From Mycolicibacterium aromaticivorans JS19b1 = JCM 16368 (GTDB lineage Bacteria; Actinomycetota; Actinomycetes; Mycobacteriales; Mycobacteriaceae), in contig NZ_JALN02000001.1 in NCBI RefSeq assembly GCF_000559085.1, positions 4,898,001-4,962,000 of the forward strand: 64,000 nt of DNA, written 5' to 3'. The notes beneath the pieces were generated by a model. It was not told the origin of the DNA. It searched no databases and saw nothing but the letters and a program-made list of their open reading frames with translations. This document shows, piece by piece, positions 17,606-24,953 of the stretch (position 1 is its first letter; every line of letters starts with the position of its first letter). The translations under genes and the position numbers were made by a program.

Positions 17606-18096
17606 ACCTGAGCACGAACACCGCGGGCATGGGCCTGTGGGGCCTGCTGATGTTCGTCGCGCTCGGATTCGAGGTGGTGTTCGCGGCCCTGGCTTTCGTC
17701 TACACCCGGCGCCTGCTGCGGTTGCGGACTTTGCCGCTCGGCGACGATCTGAACGGCTATCAGAAAGCCCTGCGCAAGCTCCGCAAGGACGAACCCATGT
17801 CCCGGGACGAGTGGAATCTGGCCGAGCGGATCATCGACATCCGCCGGGCGCCGATCGCCTACGCGGTACCCGCCGCCTTCATGACGTTGGGCATCTTCTA
17901 CATTCTCGGCAGCTTGGAATACCTGCACGGCCACACGCCGTCGGAACGGACGTTCCTGGGGGTGATCCCCATGTTCACCTCGACCAACCTGATTATCCAG
18001 ATGCGCAAAAGCGCGCGGCTCAAGAAGAAACTGGGCAAGGTCGCCGTCGTCGAGCCGGACGAACCGTCACCAGCCGCGCTCACGCCATTCGGCTAG
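17602..18096 (+). CDS. Conserved membrane protein, third gene of the mmpS-mmpL operon
   Basis: 164 residues starting at GTG 17602, overlapping the mmpL stop as GTGA. Two clear membrane segments (LWGLLMFVALGFEVVFAALAFVY near residue 12 and AVPAAFMTLGIFYILGSLEYL near 90) flank a basic cytosolic stretch (ALRKLRKDEPMSRDEW), with a basic C-terminal tail (KSARLKKKLGK). I do not recognise a family. Tight coupling suggests it assists the MmpS/MmpL complex. Its last 30 bp overlap the 3' end of the convergent hydrolase remnant. Confidence 0.8.
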   Translation: MNLSTNTAGMGLWGLLMFVALGFEVVFAALAFVYTRRLLRLRTLPLGDDLNGYQKALRKLRKDEPMSRDEWNLAERIIDIRRAPIAYAVPAAFMTLGIFYILGSLEYLHGHTPSERTFLGVIPMFTSTNLIIQMRKSARLKKKLGKVAVVEPDEPSPAALTPFG

Positions 18097-18249
18097 GTGC
18101 GGACGTTCGGCGCCCAGCGTGGTGTCGTCGCCGTGCCCGGGATAGACCACGGTGTCGTCGCCGTATCGGTCGAACACCTTGCTGTTCACGTCGCCGAGTA
18201 GTTGCTCGAACCCGCCGGGCTCCCACGTCTTGCCGACTCCGCCCGGGAA
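18067..18249 (-). pseudogene. C-terminal remnant of a metallo-beta-lactamase-fold hydrolase at the element's left end
   Basis: 61 in-frame codons read FPGGVGKTWEPGGF... and end [25 protein letters not shown], stop. The last 28 residues equal those of the intact gene at 28595-29272, while the first half differs (FPGGVGKTW against FPGGPGRTI). The frame breaks at 18249, immediately before the integrase promoter region, so catalytic residues upstream of FPGG are missing. DNA identity to the right-hand copy is about 86% over the last 50 bp of the gene, near-complete across 18118-18162, and low beyond. It marks the left junction of the integrated element. Confidence 0.8.
18118..18162. other. Candidate attL core
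   Basis: 45 bp match 28646-28690 with a single mismatch (18142): a 24-bp block ending GTGCCCGGG, then a 20-bp block TAGACCACGGTGTCGTCGCC. Similarity drops sharply to the right, which suggests the strand exchange took place within this block. Confidence 0.6.
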
Positions 18250-18267
18250 TACCGTAGGCTCTAAGGG

Positions 18268-19698
18268 GTGAATACCTCGACCGAGCGTGTCGCCCTCTAT
18301 GCGCGGATCAGCCAGGACACCAGCGGCGAGGCCGTAGGCGTGTCTGACCAGCTCGAACACGCCCGAGCCTTCGCGGCGGCTCGCGGGTACACCGTTGTGG
18401 CAGAGCACTCCGACAACGACATTTCGGCTTTCAAGGGCGCCGAGCGCCCGGGGTACCAGAAGGTACTGCAGCTCGCGCGTGAACACCGGATTGACCGCGT
18501 GGTCGTCTACCACATGTCGAGGATGACCCGTAATCGCCGCGAGCGTGCCGAGTTCATCGACGGCTTTCATGCGGCCAAGGTGAGCGTGTCCGAGGCGCAG
18601 GGCGCCGACTACGACCTGACGACGGCATCGGGGCGATCGTGGGCCGACATTCAGGGCGCGCTATCAACGTGGGAATCGGAAATCAAATCCGAGCGTGTCA
18701 CCGCGGCGGCCGTGCGGCGCGCCCGCTCGGGACGACCCTCTGGCGACCTCGGATACGGATGGGAGAAGCACGGCACCGGAGCGGCGGCCAGCTGGACTGA
18801 ACACCCGCACGAGGCCGCAGTCGTGCGCGAGATTGTCGACCGGCTGCTCGGTGGCGACACGCTCCGCGGCATCACCGACGACCTCAACCGCCGAGGCGAG
18901 CCCGCGCCGAAGACGGCTCGCTGGGGCAAGACATCGGTCAAGAAACTCGCGCTCCGCGAGTCGAACATCGCGCAGCGCATTCACCACCGTGGGCAGCCCG
19001 ACGAGGAGCGGTTCGACGGCTGCTGGCCGGCCATCGTCGACAGGGCCAAGCACGAGAAGGTTGTCGCGCTGCTCACCGGGTCGGGGCGGCAAACTAACGG
19101 CGTCAAGCGCCCGGGCGCACGCAAACATCTGCTGTCGTGGGGGATAGGCGAGTGCGGAGTGTGCGGCGGCATGCTGCGAGCGGTCACTAAGCGTGGCCGT
19201 CACGGGCGGCCGCTCGACCTGTACGTGTGCGACGACAAGGGTTGTGTCGGCCGTTCCGAGCCCGCGGTGGACCAGCTCGTGGAGAAGATCGTCATCGGCC
19301 GCCTGGCGATGCCCGACGCCCTCGACTGGCTGCTCGGCGACGACGAGGAGGCTCGGCTCTGGTCTGATCGCGTGGACGAACTCAGTCGACGGCTAGTCGA
19401 GTCCGCTGACGCCTTCGCTGAAGGCGCTATCACGTCCGAGCAGCTGCGGCACATCACCGCGCGATTGCGGCCCGAGCTGGACGAGGCCGAGCGGCGGCGC
19501 GCGGAATCCGTTGTTGCGCTCGATCTTGAGGCGATAAGACCGCTGGCGGGGCCGACCGCGCGGGAGTACTGGGCAGAGATGACGGCGGCGCAGCGCCGTG
19601 CGGTGTTGGCGGCGATCGGGTTGCGGGTGATTGTCGATCGTACGCGCCCCGGGCCGGGATTCGATCCCACCAGCGTCAGGTTTGAGTGGCGTCGCTGA
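18268..19698 (+). CDS. Large serine recombinase (integrase)
   Basis: 476 residues starting at GTG 18268. The N-terminal resolvase domain (YARISQD, catalytic Ser 15; VVYHMSRMTRNRRER; GADYDLTTASGRSW) is followed by the recombinase domain and a zinc ribbon at about 295-325 (CGVCGG ... CDDKGC), then a coiled-coil-rich tail (ITSEQLRHITARLRPELDEAERRRAE). This is the full plan of phage integrases such as those of phiC31, Bxb1 and phiRv1, which join attP and attB without host factors and need a separate directionality factor for excision. All catalytic parts look intact. It starts 16 bp after the hydrolase remnant; TAGGCT at 18255-18260 may be its -10. Confidence 0.95.
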   Translation: MNTSTERVALYARISQDTSGEAVGVSDQLEHARAFAAARGYTVVAEHSDNDISAFKGAERPGYQKVLQLAREHRIDRVVVYHMSRMTRNRRERAEFIDGFHAAKVSVSEAQGADYDLTTASGRSWADIQGALSTWESEIKSERVTAAAVRRARSGRPSGDLGYGWEKHGTGAAASWTEHPHEAAVVREIVDRLLGGDTLRGITDDLNRRGEPAPKTARWGKTSVKKLALRESNIAQRIHHRGQPDEERFDGCWPAIVDRAKHEKVVALLTGSGRQTNGVKRPGARKHLLSWGIGECGVCGGMLRAVTKRGRHGRPLDLYVCDDKGCVGRSEPAVDQLVEKIVIGRLAMPDALDWLLGDDEEARLWSDRVDELSRRLVESADAFAEGAITSEQLRHITARLRPELDEAERRRAESVVALDLEAIRPLAGPTAREYWAEMTAAQRRAVLAAIGLRVIVDRTRPGPGFDPTSVRFEWRR

Positions 19699-19730
19699 AT
19701 CTATGTACCCGATTGGCGACATGCTGCGAC

Positions 19731-19760
19731 GTAACTTGCCGTAACACGCCGTAAATTCGG
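19731..19760 (+). repeat. Three phased 10-bp direct repeats after the integrase gene
   Basis: GTAACTTGCC, GTAACACGCC and GTAAATTCGG follow one another without gaps, and a fourth GTAAC occurs at 19790. The 10-bp period places every copy on the same helical face, as in binding sites for repressors or excision factors. They lie upstream of the next gene (ATG 19832). Confidence 0.6.
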
Positions 19761-19831
19761 GTTCAGTCGCCCAACCGGCGGCGGCATCCGTAACGAAAAT
19801 TGCTTTACCACAACAGAATAAGGCACACCCG

Positions 19832-20185
19832 ATGTCAGAAGCTGCATGTATTGAACCTGGCTGCGAACTCGCGGCCCGGGCACGCCAGCGCTGCGCTGCT
19901 CACTATCAGCGCTGGCGCCGCGCCAATTTGAACACGGTGGCGTCGCGCAACGAGGACCCATTAGAGGGGTTCGCTACCCGCTTCGTCGCACTCCTCGACG
20001 AAGCGCCAAGCGGCATGTTCAGCCCAGCCGAGCGCGACCTGCTGGCCGCAGCGGCATTCCTGTCGCTGTCGATGGCTCGCGGCGCCATACCCATCACGCC
20101 CGAAATCCGCAGCCAGGTACTGCAGGCCGCCGTCGATCGGGTCAAGGCTGAGCAGCGGTCGCTGGAATTGCCGGCCGACTCATGA
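19832..20185 (+). CDS. Element protein with N-terminal Cys/His cluster
   Basis: 117 residues. The start reads CIEPGCELAARARQRCAAHYQRWRR, a C-x4-C ... C-x2-H arrangement that looks like a small zinc finger followed by a basic helix, so DNA binding is plausible. The remainder is helical (FVALLDEAPSGMFSPAERDLLAAAAFLSLSMARG). No function recognised; repressor, excision factor or accessory protein are open. The stop overlaps the next start as ATGA (20182-20185). Confidence 0.7.
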   Translation: MSEAACIEPGCELAARARQRCAAHYQRWRRANLNTVASRNEDPLEGFATRFVALLDEAPSGMFSPAERDLLAAAAFLSLSMARGAIPITPEIRSQVLQAAVDRVKAEQRSLELPADS

Positions 20186-20313
20186 CCACCGACGAGTACG
20201 TGCAGCACGTGCTTGCGCAGGCGCCCCCGCTCACGCAAGAACAGCGCTCCCGGTTGGTGGAACTGCTTCGGCCCGTGCGCATCCGAGCGGACAGGCAGCA
20301 GGTCGCGGCGTGA
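20182..20313 (+). CDS. 43-residue element protein
   Basis: ATG 20182 overlaps the preceding stop; the product is MTTDEYVQHVLAQAPPLTQE... ending RQQVAA. It is predicted helical, with the pattern APPLTQEQRSRLVELLRP that I recognise as common in short ORFs of mycobacterial prophages. Function is unknown; its size and place next to the integrase make it one candidate for the recombination directionality factor. Confidence 0.6.
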   Translation: MTTDEYVQHVLAQAPPLTQEQRSRLVELLRPVRIRADRQQVAA

Positions 20314-20441
20314 GCGGCGCTTCGCCGGCCGTCGCGCGTTGCCACCGCTGCCGACGCCCCATCTGGGCTGTGCGCAGCCTGCGCCGGCACTGCGGGCCAG
20401 TGTGTTGGAGGCGCCTGCGCCGACAGGAACGGGCCGCGTGA
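20310..20441 (+). CDS. DUF6011-like zinc-finger small protein
   Basis: 43 residues from GTG 20310, overlapping the previous TGA (GTGA). It contains CHRCRRPIW and HCGPVCWRR, a C-x2-C ... C-x3-C arrangement typical of the DUF6011 small zinc proteins of mycobacteriophages. Highly basic (twelve Arg). Role unknown. Confidence 0.6.
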   Translation: MSGASPAVARCHRCRRPIWAVRSLRRHCGPVCWRRLRRQERAA

Positions 20442-20548
20442 GTGCGAAAAGGCGAAAGCCGCCCAGGTTTACCAGGCCTGGACGGCTTCGCAACAGGATT
20501 CCGAACCCCCGCCCCGCAGCGAGAAAGTCCAAAGGAACCGAACATTGA
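20438..20548 (+). CDS. 36-residue basic peptide
   Basis: GTG 20438 overlaps the previous stop (GTGA), and its own TGA overlaps the TTG of the ATPase gene (TTGA). The peptide is strongly basic (SAKRRKPPRFTRPGRLRNR). It may be a real small protein or serve mainly to couple translation into the ATPase gene. Confidence 0.45.
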   Translation: MSAKRRKPPRFTRPGRLRNRIPNPRPAARKSKGTEH

Positions 20549-21957
20549 CCATTCTACCGGCGGAAATCGCCGATGCCACCGGGGATGTCGCCAACCAGGA
20601 GCGCACGTATCGCCTTCGGACAGCGGCCGAGGCCATCACCAATTCGGAGGCCATTGCCGACTACCAGCGACGCGAGCGGGAGGCTGACGACGCAATGAAC
20701 GCCGGGACATCCAACGACGAAGTGGCCGCGATGTTCGAGGCCATGGTCACCGCTGAAGACCTCGACACGGCGATGGCACATGCAGCGATTGAGGCACGAG
20801 TCGGGGCGCGCCCCCGGTATGGGGATGTTGCTGCCCTGCTCGCTGGCGCCATGCCCGAGCCACCGCGGCCAACGGTCCTGATGCGCGACGACGGCCGCTA
20901 TATCTTCTACCCCGGCGCGCTGAACCTGCTCTACGGCGATCCCGCTTCCGCGAAAACGTGGGTTGCCTTAGCGGCCGTCGCCGAGACGCTGATTGACGGC
21001 GGCACGGCACTTTTCGTCGACATGGACAACAACGGTATGCCCGCGACTGTCGGGCGCCTACTGATACTCGGCGTCCCGAAGGCGATCTTGGCATCCAGGG
21101 CGTTCTTCCGCTACTCCGATGCCGCCGACGACCGCGAGTTTTGCGCCGTTGTCGCGGACTGCACTACCGTTGCCGTTGATCGGGACGGCAATCCTCGGGG
21201 GCATGTATTCGTGCCCGATGTCGCCGTAGTCGACTGCTCTGGCGAGGTTATGGCCTCGCTGGGTGCTGACTCCAATTCCGCTGAAGACTTCACGCGCATG
21301 GTTCAGGGTTACCTACGACCGCTCATGCGTCAGGGGACGTGCGTCATCCTCATCGACCACTCTGGCAAGGGTGCTGCCAGTCGAAAGGCCGGCGCTGCCG
21401 GCACATTCGCAAAACGCCGAATCGTTGACGGGTTGTATGTCGAGGCCCGCGTCAAGCGGCAGTTCGTGAAAGGCCGCGGTGGCATCACCGAGCTGGTCGG
21501 GCTGAAAGATCGCCACTCAGGTGTTCTCCCGCACTCTGCGGCTATGCCCGATGGGCGGTTCAACATCGGACAGTTTGAACTGGTGGAGACGGACGACGGC
21601 ACCGCCTGGTACCTCGCGCCACCGTCGTCGGCCGTCGCAGCCGACGAATCGGGCATAGCCGAGCGGCGCGCCAACGACTACCTACCTGCCGCCCTGACGA
21701 TCGGCGCCGGAAGCGCAGAGTTCACCGTCAGGGATCTCGCCAAGGCCCGCTTCGGGGGCGGCGCCGTCGACAGGTCGGCCAAGATGCAGGCCCGGCGCGG
21801 CATCGACGATCTCCTCAACCACGGCGTCGTCGCCCTCGCGCACGCCGGATCTGGGACCGCCACCGATCCGGCCCGCTACCGGTTGACCGAGGCGCACCTT
21901 GGGCCACCGCCAGCAAACACCGTTAGCGGCGCGGAGGGCGATTCCGGCGATGAATAG
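20545..21957 (+). CDS. RepA/primase-helicase-type AAA ATPase
   Basis: 470 residues from TTG 20545, with AGGA eleven bases upstream. A RecA-like AAA_25 core is visible: Walker A-like GDPASAKT (131-138), FVDMDNNG, Walker B-like VFVPDVAVVDCSG (about 225-237), and CVILIDHSGKG (about 270). The Walker A has Ala where Gly is usual before the Lys, but keeps the K-T pair. The C-terminus (FTVRDLAKARFGGGAVDRSAKMQARRGIDDLLNHGVV) looks like a winged helix for DNA binding. Such proteins initiate or unwind replication in satellites and small prophages; it occupies the place of the primase gene in phiRv1. Confidence 0.82.
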   Translation: MTILPAEIADATGDVANQERTYRLRTAAEAITNSEAIADYQRREREADDAMNAGTSNDEVAAMFEAMVTAEDLDTAMAHAAIEARVGARPRYGDVAALLAGAMPEPPRPTVLMRDDGRYIFYPGALNLLYGDPASAKTWVALAAVAETLIDGGTALFVDMDNNGMPATVGRLLILGVPKAILASRAFFRYSDAADDREFCAVVADCTTVAVDRDGNPRGHVFVPDVAVVDCSGEVMASLGADSNSAEDFTRMVQGYLRPLMRQGTCVILIDHSGKGAASRKAGAAGTFAKRRIVDGLYVEARVKRQFVKGRGGITELVGLKDRHSGVLPHSAAMPDGRFNIGQFELVETDDGTAWYLAPPSSAVAADESGIAERRANDYLPAALTIGAGSAEFTVRDLAKARFGGGAVDRSAKMQARRGIDDLLNHGVVALAHAGSGTATDPARYRLTEAHLGPPPANTVSGAEGDSGDE

Positions 21958-22341
21958 GCGAAAATGTAAAAGCCCAGTTCAGCGCAGTCGGCACCAGGAC
22001 GGCACGGTAGCTTGTGCCGTGCGTGCCGTGCCGCTGAGCTGCAATTATCGCTATATGAGTGTTTGCTGGGCCGTGGCTGATGCCCCCACCGCGGCAAAAG
22101 CCCAGGTCAGGACGGCACGCACCCTCCGTGCCCTCAATTCTATTTTCCCAGGTCAGGTACAGCACGCACCGCACACACCCCCGAAGGGGGTGTGGGGGCG
22201 GCGCTGTGTTCGTGCCGGACTTGTTCCCTCGATGTAGTTCTACTGCGGCGGCCAGCGCCACCGCAAAACCAAGCGATGGCCACCAAGCGATGGCCCACCG
22301 AAAGCGACAACCCCCACAACCGAACAGGAGCGACCCCACAC
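21958..22341. other. 384-bp non-coding region with repeats, candidate origin or control region
   Basis: No credible gene. AAAAGCCCAG(T/G)TCAG occurs at 21968-21982 and 22096-22110; CCCAGGTCAGG occurs at 22101-22111 and 22148-22158; CAGGACGGCACG occurs at 21995-22006 and 22108-22119. ACGGCAC/GTGCCGT (21999-22020) forms a stem-loop. A strong hairpin closes the region (22174-22194). Repeats directly after a Rep-like ATPase gene suggest iterons or regulator sites. Confidence 0.5.
22174..22194 (+). terminator. Strong GC hairpin, possible terminator
   Basis: CACACCCCC and GGGGGTGTG pair over 9 bp with a GAA loop. There is no T run, but mycobacterial terminators often lack one. It lies 150 bp upstream of the next start codon, so it could separate the replication and structural modules. 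Confidence 0.5.
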
Positions 22342-22707
22342 ATGAACGACGACTCTTACCCGGCCGGCTGGCGCGCAGAGCGCCCGGCCGCAAGCGATCC
22401 GCGCCTCGGCGCCATCCTCGACGACTACCAACCCAGCGCGGCGCTGAGAGCCCGCGCCGCCGACCTGTGGCGGTCGTACGCAGCACGGGAGCCCGAAGCG
22501 GCGCACACGCTGCTCGACCTCGCTGCCGATATCACCGAGGAGATCGAGGACGACCACCGCGCCGTCGTCCGCGTACTGCTCGCCATGCTGGAGCACGCCA
22601 CCACGACCGCGGTCGGCGCCCAGGGTGAGCCGCTGACCGTGCGGCGGCTCGCGTCTGACACCGCGGCGGCTCGTCAGGATGCGCTCAGCGCAGCGGTGGC
22701 CCAGTGA
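22342..22707 (+). CDS. Element hypothetical protein, 121 residues
   Basis: ATG 22342 (MNDDSYPAGWRAERPAASD), preceded by ACAGGAG. The chain is acidic and mostly helical (LWRSYAAREPEAAHTLLDLAADITEEIEDDHRAVVRVLLAMLEH). I recognise no family. First gene of a run of three that overlap by 4 bp and lead into the capsid gene, so a role in head assembly or its regulation is possible. Confidence 0.65.
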   Translation: MNDDSYPAGWRAERPAASDPRLGAILDDYQPSAALRARAADLWRSYAAREPEAAHTLLDLAADITEEIEDDHRAVVRVLLAMLEHATTTAVGAQGEPLTVRRLASDTAAARQDALSAAVAQ

Positions 22708-23150
22708 GCGACCTGGCGGGCATCGAGCAGCTCCCGCAGCCCGACCCGCGAGGCTGGCTCGCCCTGCGTGACCTGCCGGCGGAACTGCAGAACACCGAGG
22801 ACAGCACGCATGCAGCTGACAGCGAGCGGTATCGCTGTGGCGTCCACGGCTTCGCCGCTGCACTGTGGGGAACCGACGACTCTGCCGCGCTGACCCGCCT
22901 GCGCCGGTTCGGCGATCGGCTCCTCAAAGTGTCGGGGTCGAGCTGGCGCGCCTTCGCCCGCCCGGCCACCCCGGCCGAGCGGGTACTACTCGCTCACCTC
23001 GGACACGCGGCCCCTTCAGGTGCCGACCCCGTAACTATCGCCGATGACGGCCTGCCGGCCGAACTCATCACCATCGTCGACTGGCCAACATCAGGCGTTC
23101 GCAACCGCCGCTGGCCTCAACTCGAAACCACAACAGGAGACAAACAATGA
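22704..23150 (+). CDS. Element hypothetical protein, 148 residues
   Basis: GTG 22704 overlaps the previous stop. The sequence (MSDLAGIEQLPQPDPRGWLALRDLP ... RYRCGVHGFAAALWGTDD ... LLAHLGHAAPSG) has a central GVHGFAAALWG region and no membrane segment. No family recognised. Its stop overlaps the start of the scaffold-like gene (ATGA). Confidence 0.65.
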   Translation: MSDLAGIEQLPQPDPRGWLALRDLPAELQNTEDSTHAADSERYRCGVHGFAAALWGTDDSAALTRLRRFGDRLLKVSGSSWRAFARPATPAERVLLAHLGHAAPSGADPVTIADDGLPAELITIVDWPTSGVRNRRWPQLETTTGDKQ

Positions 23151-23731
23151 CCATGCCCGAATCTGGATTCCAGCCCGACAGCGGCGGCTTTGAGGCTGAC
23201 GACACCCCGGTCACGCCGCCCGCGCCGCCGAGCCCGGCCGGCATGCCGAGGCAGATCACGCAGGAACAGCAAGCGGCGGCCGACGACGACCTCGACCTCG
23301 ACGACGAGCCCGACGACGACAACAGCCTCGACCCCGACAGGCGGCTGCGGCGCGCCCGCAACGAGGCGCGGAACCTCCGAGGACGCCTGCGCGACACAGA
23401 GACCGAGCGCGATGCGCTCACCGCCGTAGTTGATGGGTTGCGGCGTAGCGAGGTCCAGCGCCTGGCCGCCGCCGAGCTGGCCGACGCGCGCGACCTGCTC
23501 GACCGCCATGCGGTGGCCGATTTCCTCGACGAGGCCGGCCACGTCGACCCCGCCAAGGTGAGTGCGGCAGCCCGCGCGTTGATCGCCGACCGCCCACATA
23601 CCGCGGCCCCGCCCGTCGTCACGGCCCCGCCCACGAACAGGCCGCTGGAGAGCCTGCGCCCAGGCGCCTCGCCGGAAATGCAACCCCAGGAAACGACGTG
23701 GGCGTCGGCGCTGAGGCCGCTCGTCGGGTAG
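23147..23731 (+). CDS. Scaffold-like phage head protein
   Basis: 194 residues. A disordered Pro-rich start and a very acidic patch (ADDDLDLDDEPDDDN) lead into a long charged helix likely to be a coiled coil (RLRRARNEARNLRGRLRDTETERDALTAVVDGLRRSEVQRLAA), then a helical domain (DLLDRHAVADFLDEAGHVDPAKVSAAARALI) and a flexible tail. Its make-up, size and position just before the capsid gene match scaffolding proteins of actinophages, which guide procapsid assembly and then leave. There is no protease motif, so it is not obviously self-cleaving. Confidence 0.7.
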   Translation: MTMPESGFQPDSGGFEADDTPVTPPAPPSPAGMPRQITQEQQAAADDDLDLDDEPDDDNSLDPDRRLRRARNEARNLRGRLRDTETERDALTAVVDGLRRSEVQRLAAAELADARDLLDRHAVADFLDEAGHVDPAKVSAAARALIADRPHTAAPPVVTAPPTNRPLESLRPGASPEMQPQETTWASALRPLVG

Positions 23732-23857
23732 CCGATTGGAAGGCGACACACTCGCTTGCAACTCAGGCGATCTAACGCAACGCTGATGTTGAGGCCCTCG
23801 TGTGCGCGTCCCGGTTGGCGACCGCGAGGGCATCAACCCCGCCCCTGGTGGCATCGC

Positions 23858-23878
23858 GTGCAGCTTTGAAAGCTGCAC
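23858..23878. promoter_or_regulatory. 21-bp perfect palindrome upstream of the capsid gene
   Basis: GTGCAGCTTT-G-AAAGCTGCAC is perfectly symmetric about one base, 66 bp before the capsid ATG. Just upstream, GCCCTCG and CGAGGGC form a larger dyad across about 40 bp. It may be an operator, an mRNA hairpin or a packaging site. Confidence 0.5.
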
Positions 23879-23944
23879 CGCCCCAACGCTTCACACGCAC
23901 GACAGCGCCCCACGCGCTGACAACTTCATAAGGAACAACTCAAT

Positions 23945-24790
23945 ATGGCTCTTTACACCACCGGAGCGGGCGCAATCCTGACTCCCGAACAAATCGGTGA
24001 GCTGGTCGTCAAGCCGTTCACCCAGCAGTCCGTTGCGATGCGCGTCAGCACCGTCGTCCCCATCGACTCGGCCAGCCTCCGCGTGCCCGTCGTGAGCGCA
24101 GACCCGGCCGCCTCCTTCGTTGCCGAAGGCGCCGAAATCACGGCCAGCGACCCCACGGTCACCGAGGTCAACATCGTCGCCAAGAAGCTGGCCGCCCTCA
24201 CGGTGATCAGCTCCGAACTGGCTGCCGATAGCTCGCCCGCCGCCCTCGGTGTTGTCGGGGACGGCATCGTTCGCGACCTGGCTCGCAAGACCGACGCCGC
24301 CTACTTCGGCAACACCACCACGAACGGCCCGGCCGGCCTGCTGTCACTGGCGGCCGGCGACAACGACATCGACGCGGGCGATACCTGGTCGAACCTCGAC
24401 TGGGCCGAAGCGGCGAAAACCAACGCCGAGCAGCACAACACAGTCGTCACCGCGTTCGTCGCCAGCCCGGCCACCGTCCTCAAGATTGCACAGATCAAGC
24501 AGTACGCCAGCGCCGGCTCGAACGTGCCACTGCTGCAAGCCGACCCGACCTCACCGGCCGCACGTGTCGTGGCAGGTGTGCCGCTGCTCAGCTCGCCGGC
24601 CATCGCCGACGACATCGTGTGGGCCATCCCGGCCGCGCGGAGCGTCGTAGCGCTGCGCAGCGGCACGCAGGTTGTGCCCGACAGCTCGGTGTACTTCACC
24701 AGCGATCGTGTCGCCCTGCGCGGAATCCTGCGCGTTGGTTGGGGTTTCACTGACCCGGGCGCCGTGAGCAAGATCGCCATCACCCCATAG
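23945..24790 (+). CDS. HK97-type phage major capsid protein
   Basis: 281 residues; AAGGA precedes ATG 23945. The fold is recognisable from the N-arm (SVAMRVSTVVPIDSASLRVPVVSADPAASFVAEGAEI), the segment VNIVAKKLAALTVISSELAADSS, the spine/A-domain region (DGIVRDLARKTDAAYFG, GPAGLL) and the closing beta part (VYFTSDRVALRGILRVGWGF). It is short because there is no N-terminal delta domain or fused protease; a separate scaffold lies upstream. Capsid genes also occur in phiRv1 and phiRv2. No portal, large terminase or protease gene is seen nearby. Confidence 0.9.
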   Translation: MALYTTGAGAILTPEQIGELVVKPFTQQSVAMRVSTVVPIDSASLRVPVVSADPAASFVAEGAEITASDPTVTEVNIVAKKLAALTVISSELAADSSPAALGVVGDGIVRDLARKTDAAYFGNTTTNGPAGLLSLAAGDNDIDAGDTWSNLDWAEAAKTNAEQHNTVVTAFVASPATVLKIAQIKQYASAGSNVPLLQADPTSPAARVVAGVPLLSSPAIADDIVWAIPAARSVVALRSGTQVVPDSSVYFTSDRVALRGILRVGWGFTDPGAVSKIAITP

Positions 24791-24855
24791 GCCAGCTCGG
24801 CCGTCGCACGGGCATGGTTCCGCAATCCTTCCCAGCCAGTGCGGCGGCCGGGCTC

Positions 24856-24930
24856 GCGCCCCTCGATGGCACTCGACACCGACTCAAGCAGGGGTGTGGT
24901 CAGGTCGACGCCGAGCCCATCGAGGGGCGC
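24856..24930 (+). repeat. 14-bp inverted repeat downstream of the capsid gene
   Basis: GCGCCCCTCGATGG (24856-24869) and CCATCGAGGGGCGC (24917-24930) are exact reverse complements, 47 bp apart. They could form a stable stem-loop in the capsid transcript or act as a terminator. Confidence 0.6.
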
Positions 24931-24953
24931 ACCATAAACCAGAGAGAGTTACA

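Noticed and set aside
18250..18570. Extension of the left hydrolase remnant frame into a 167-codon minus-strand ORF
   Set aside because: Homology stops at FPGG (18249); the rest is antisense to the integrase gene.
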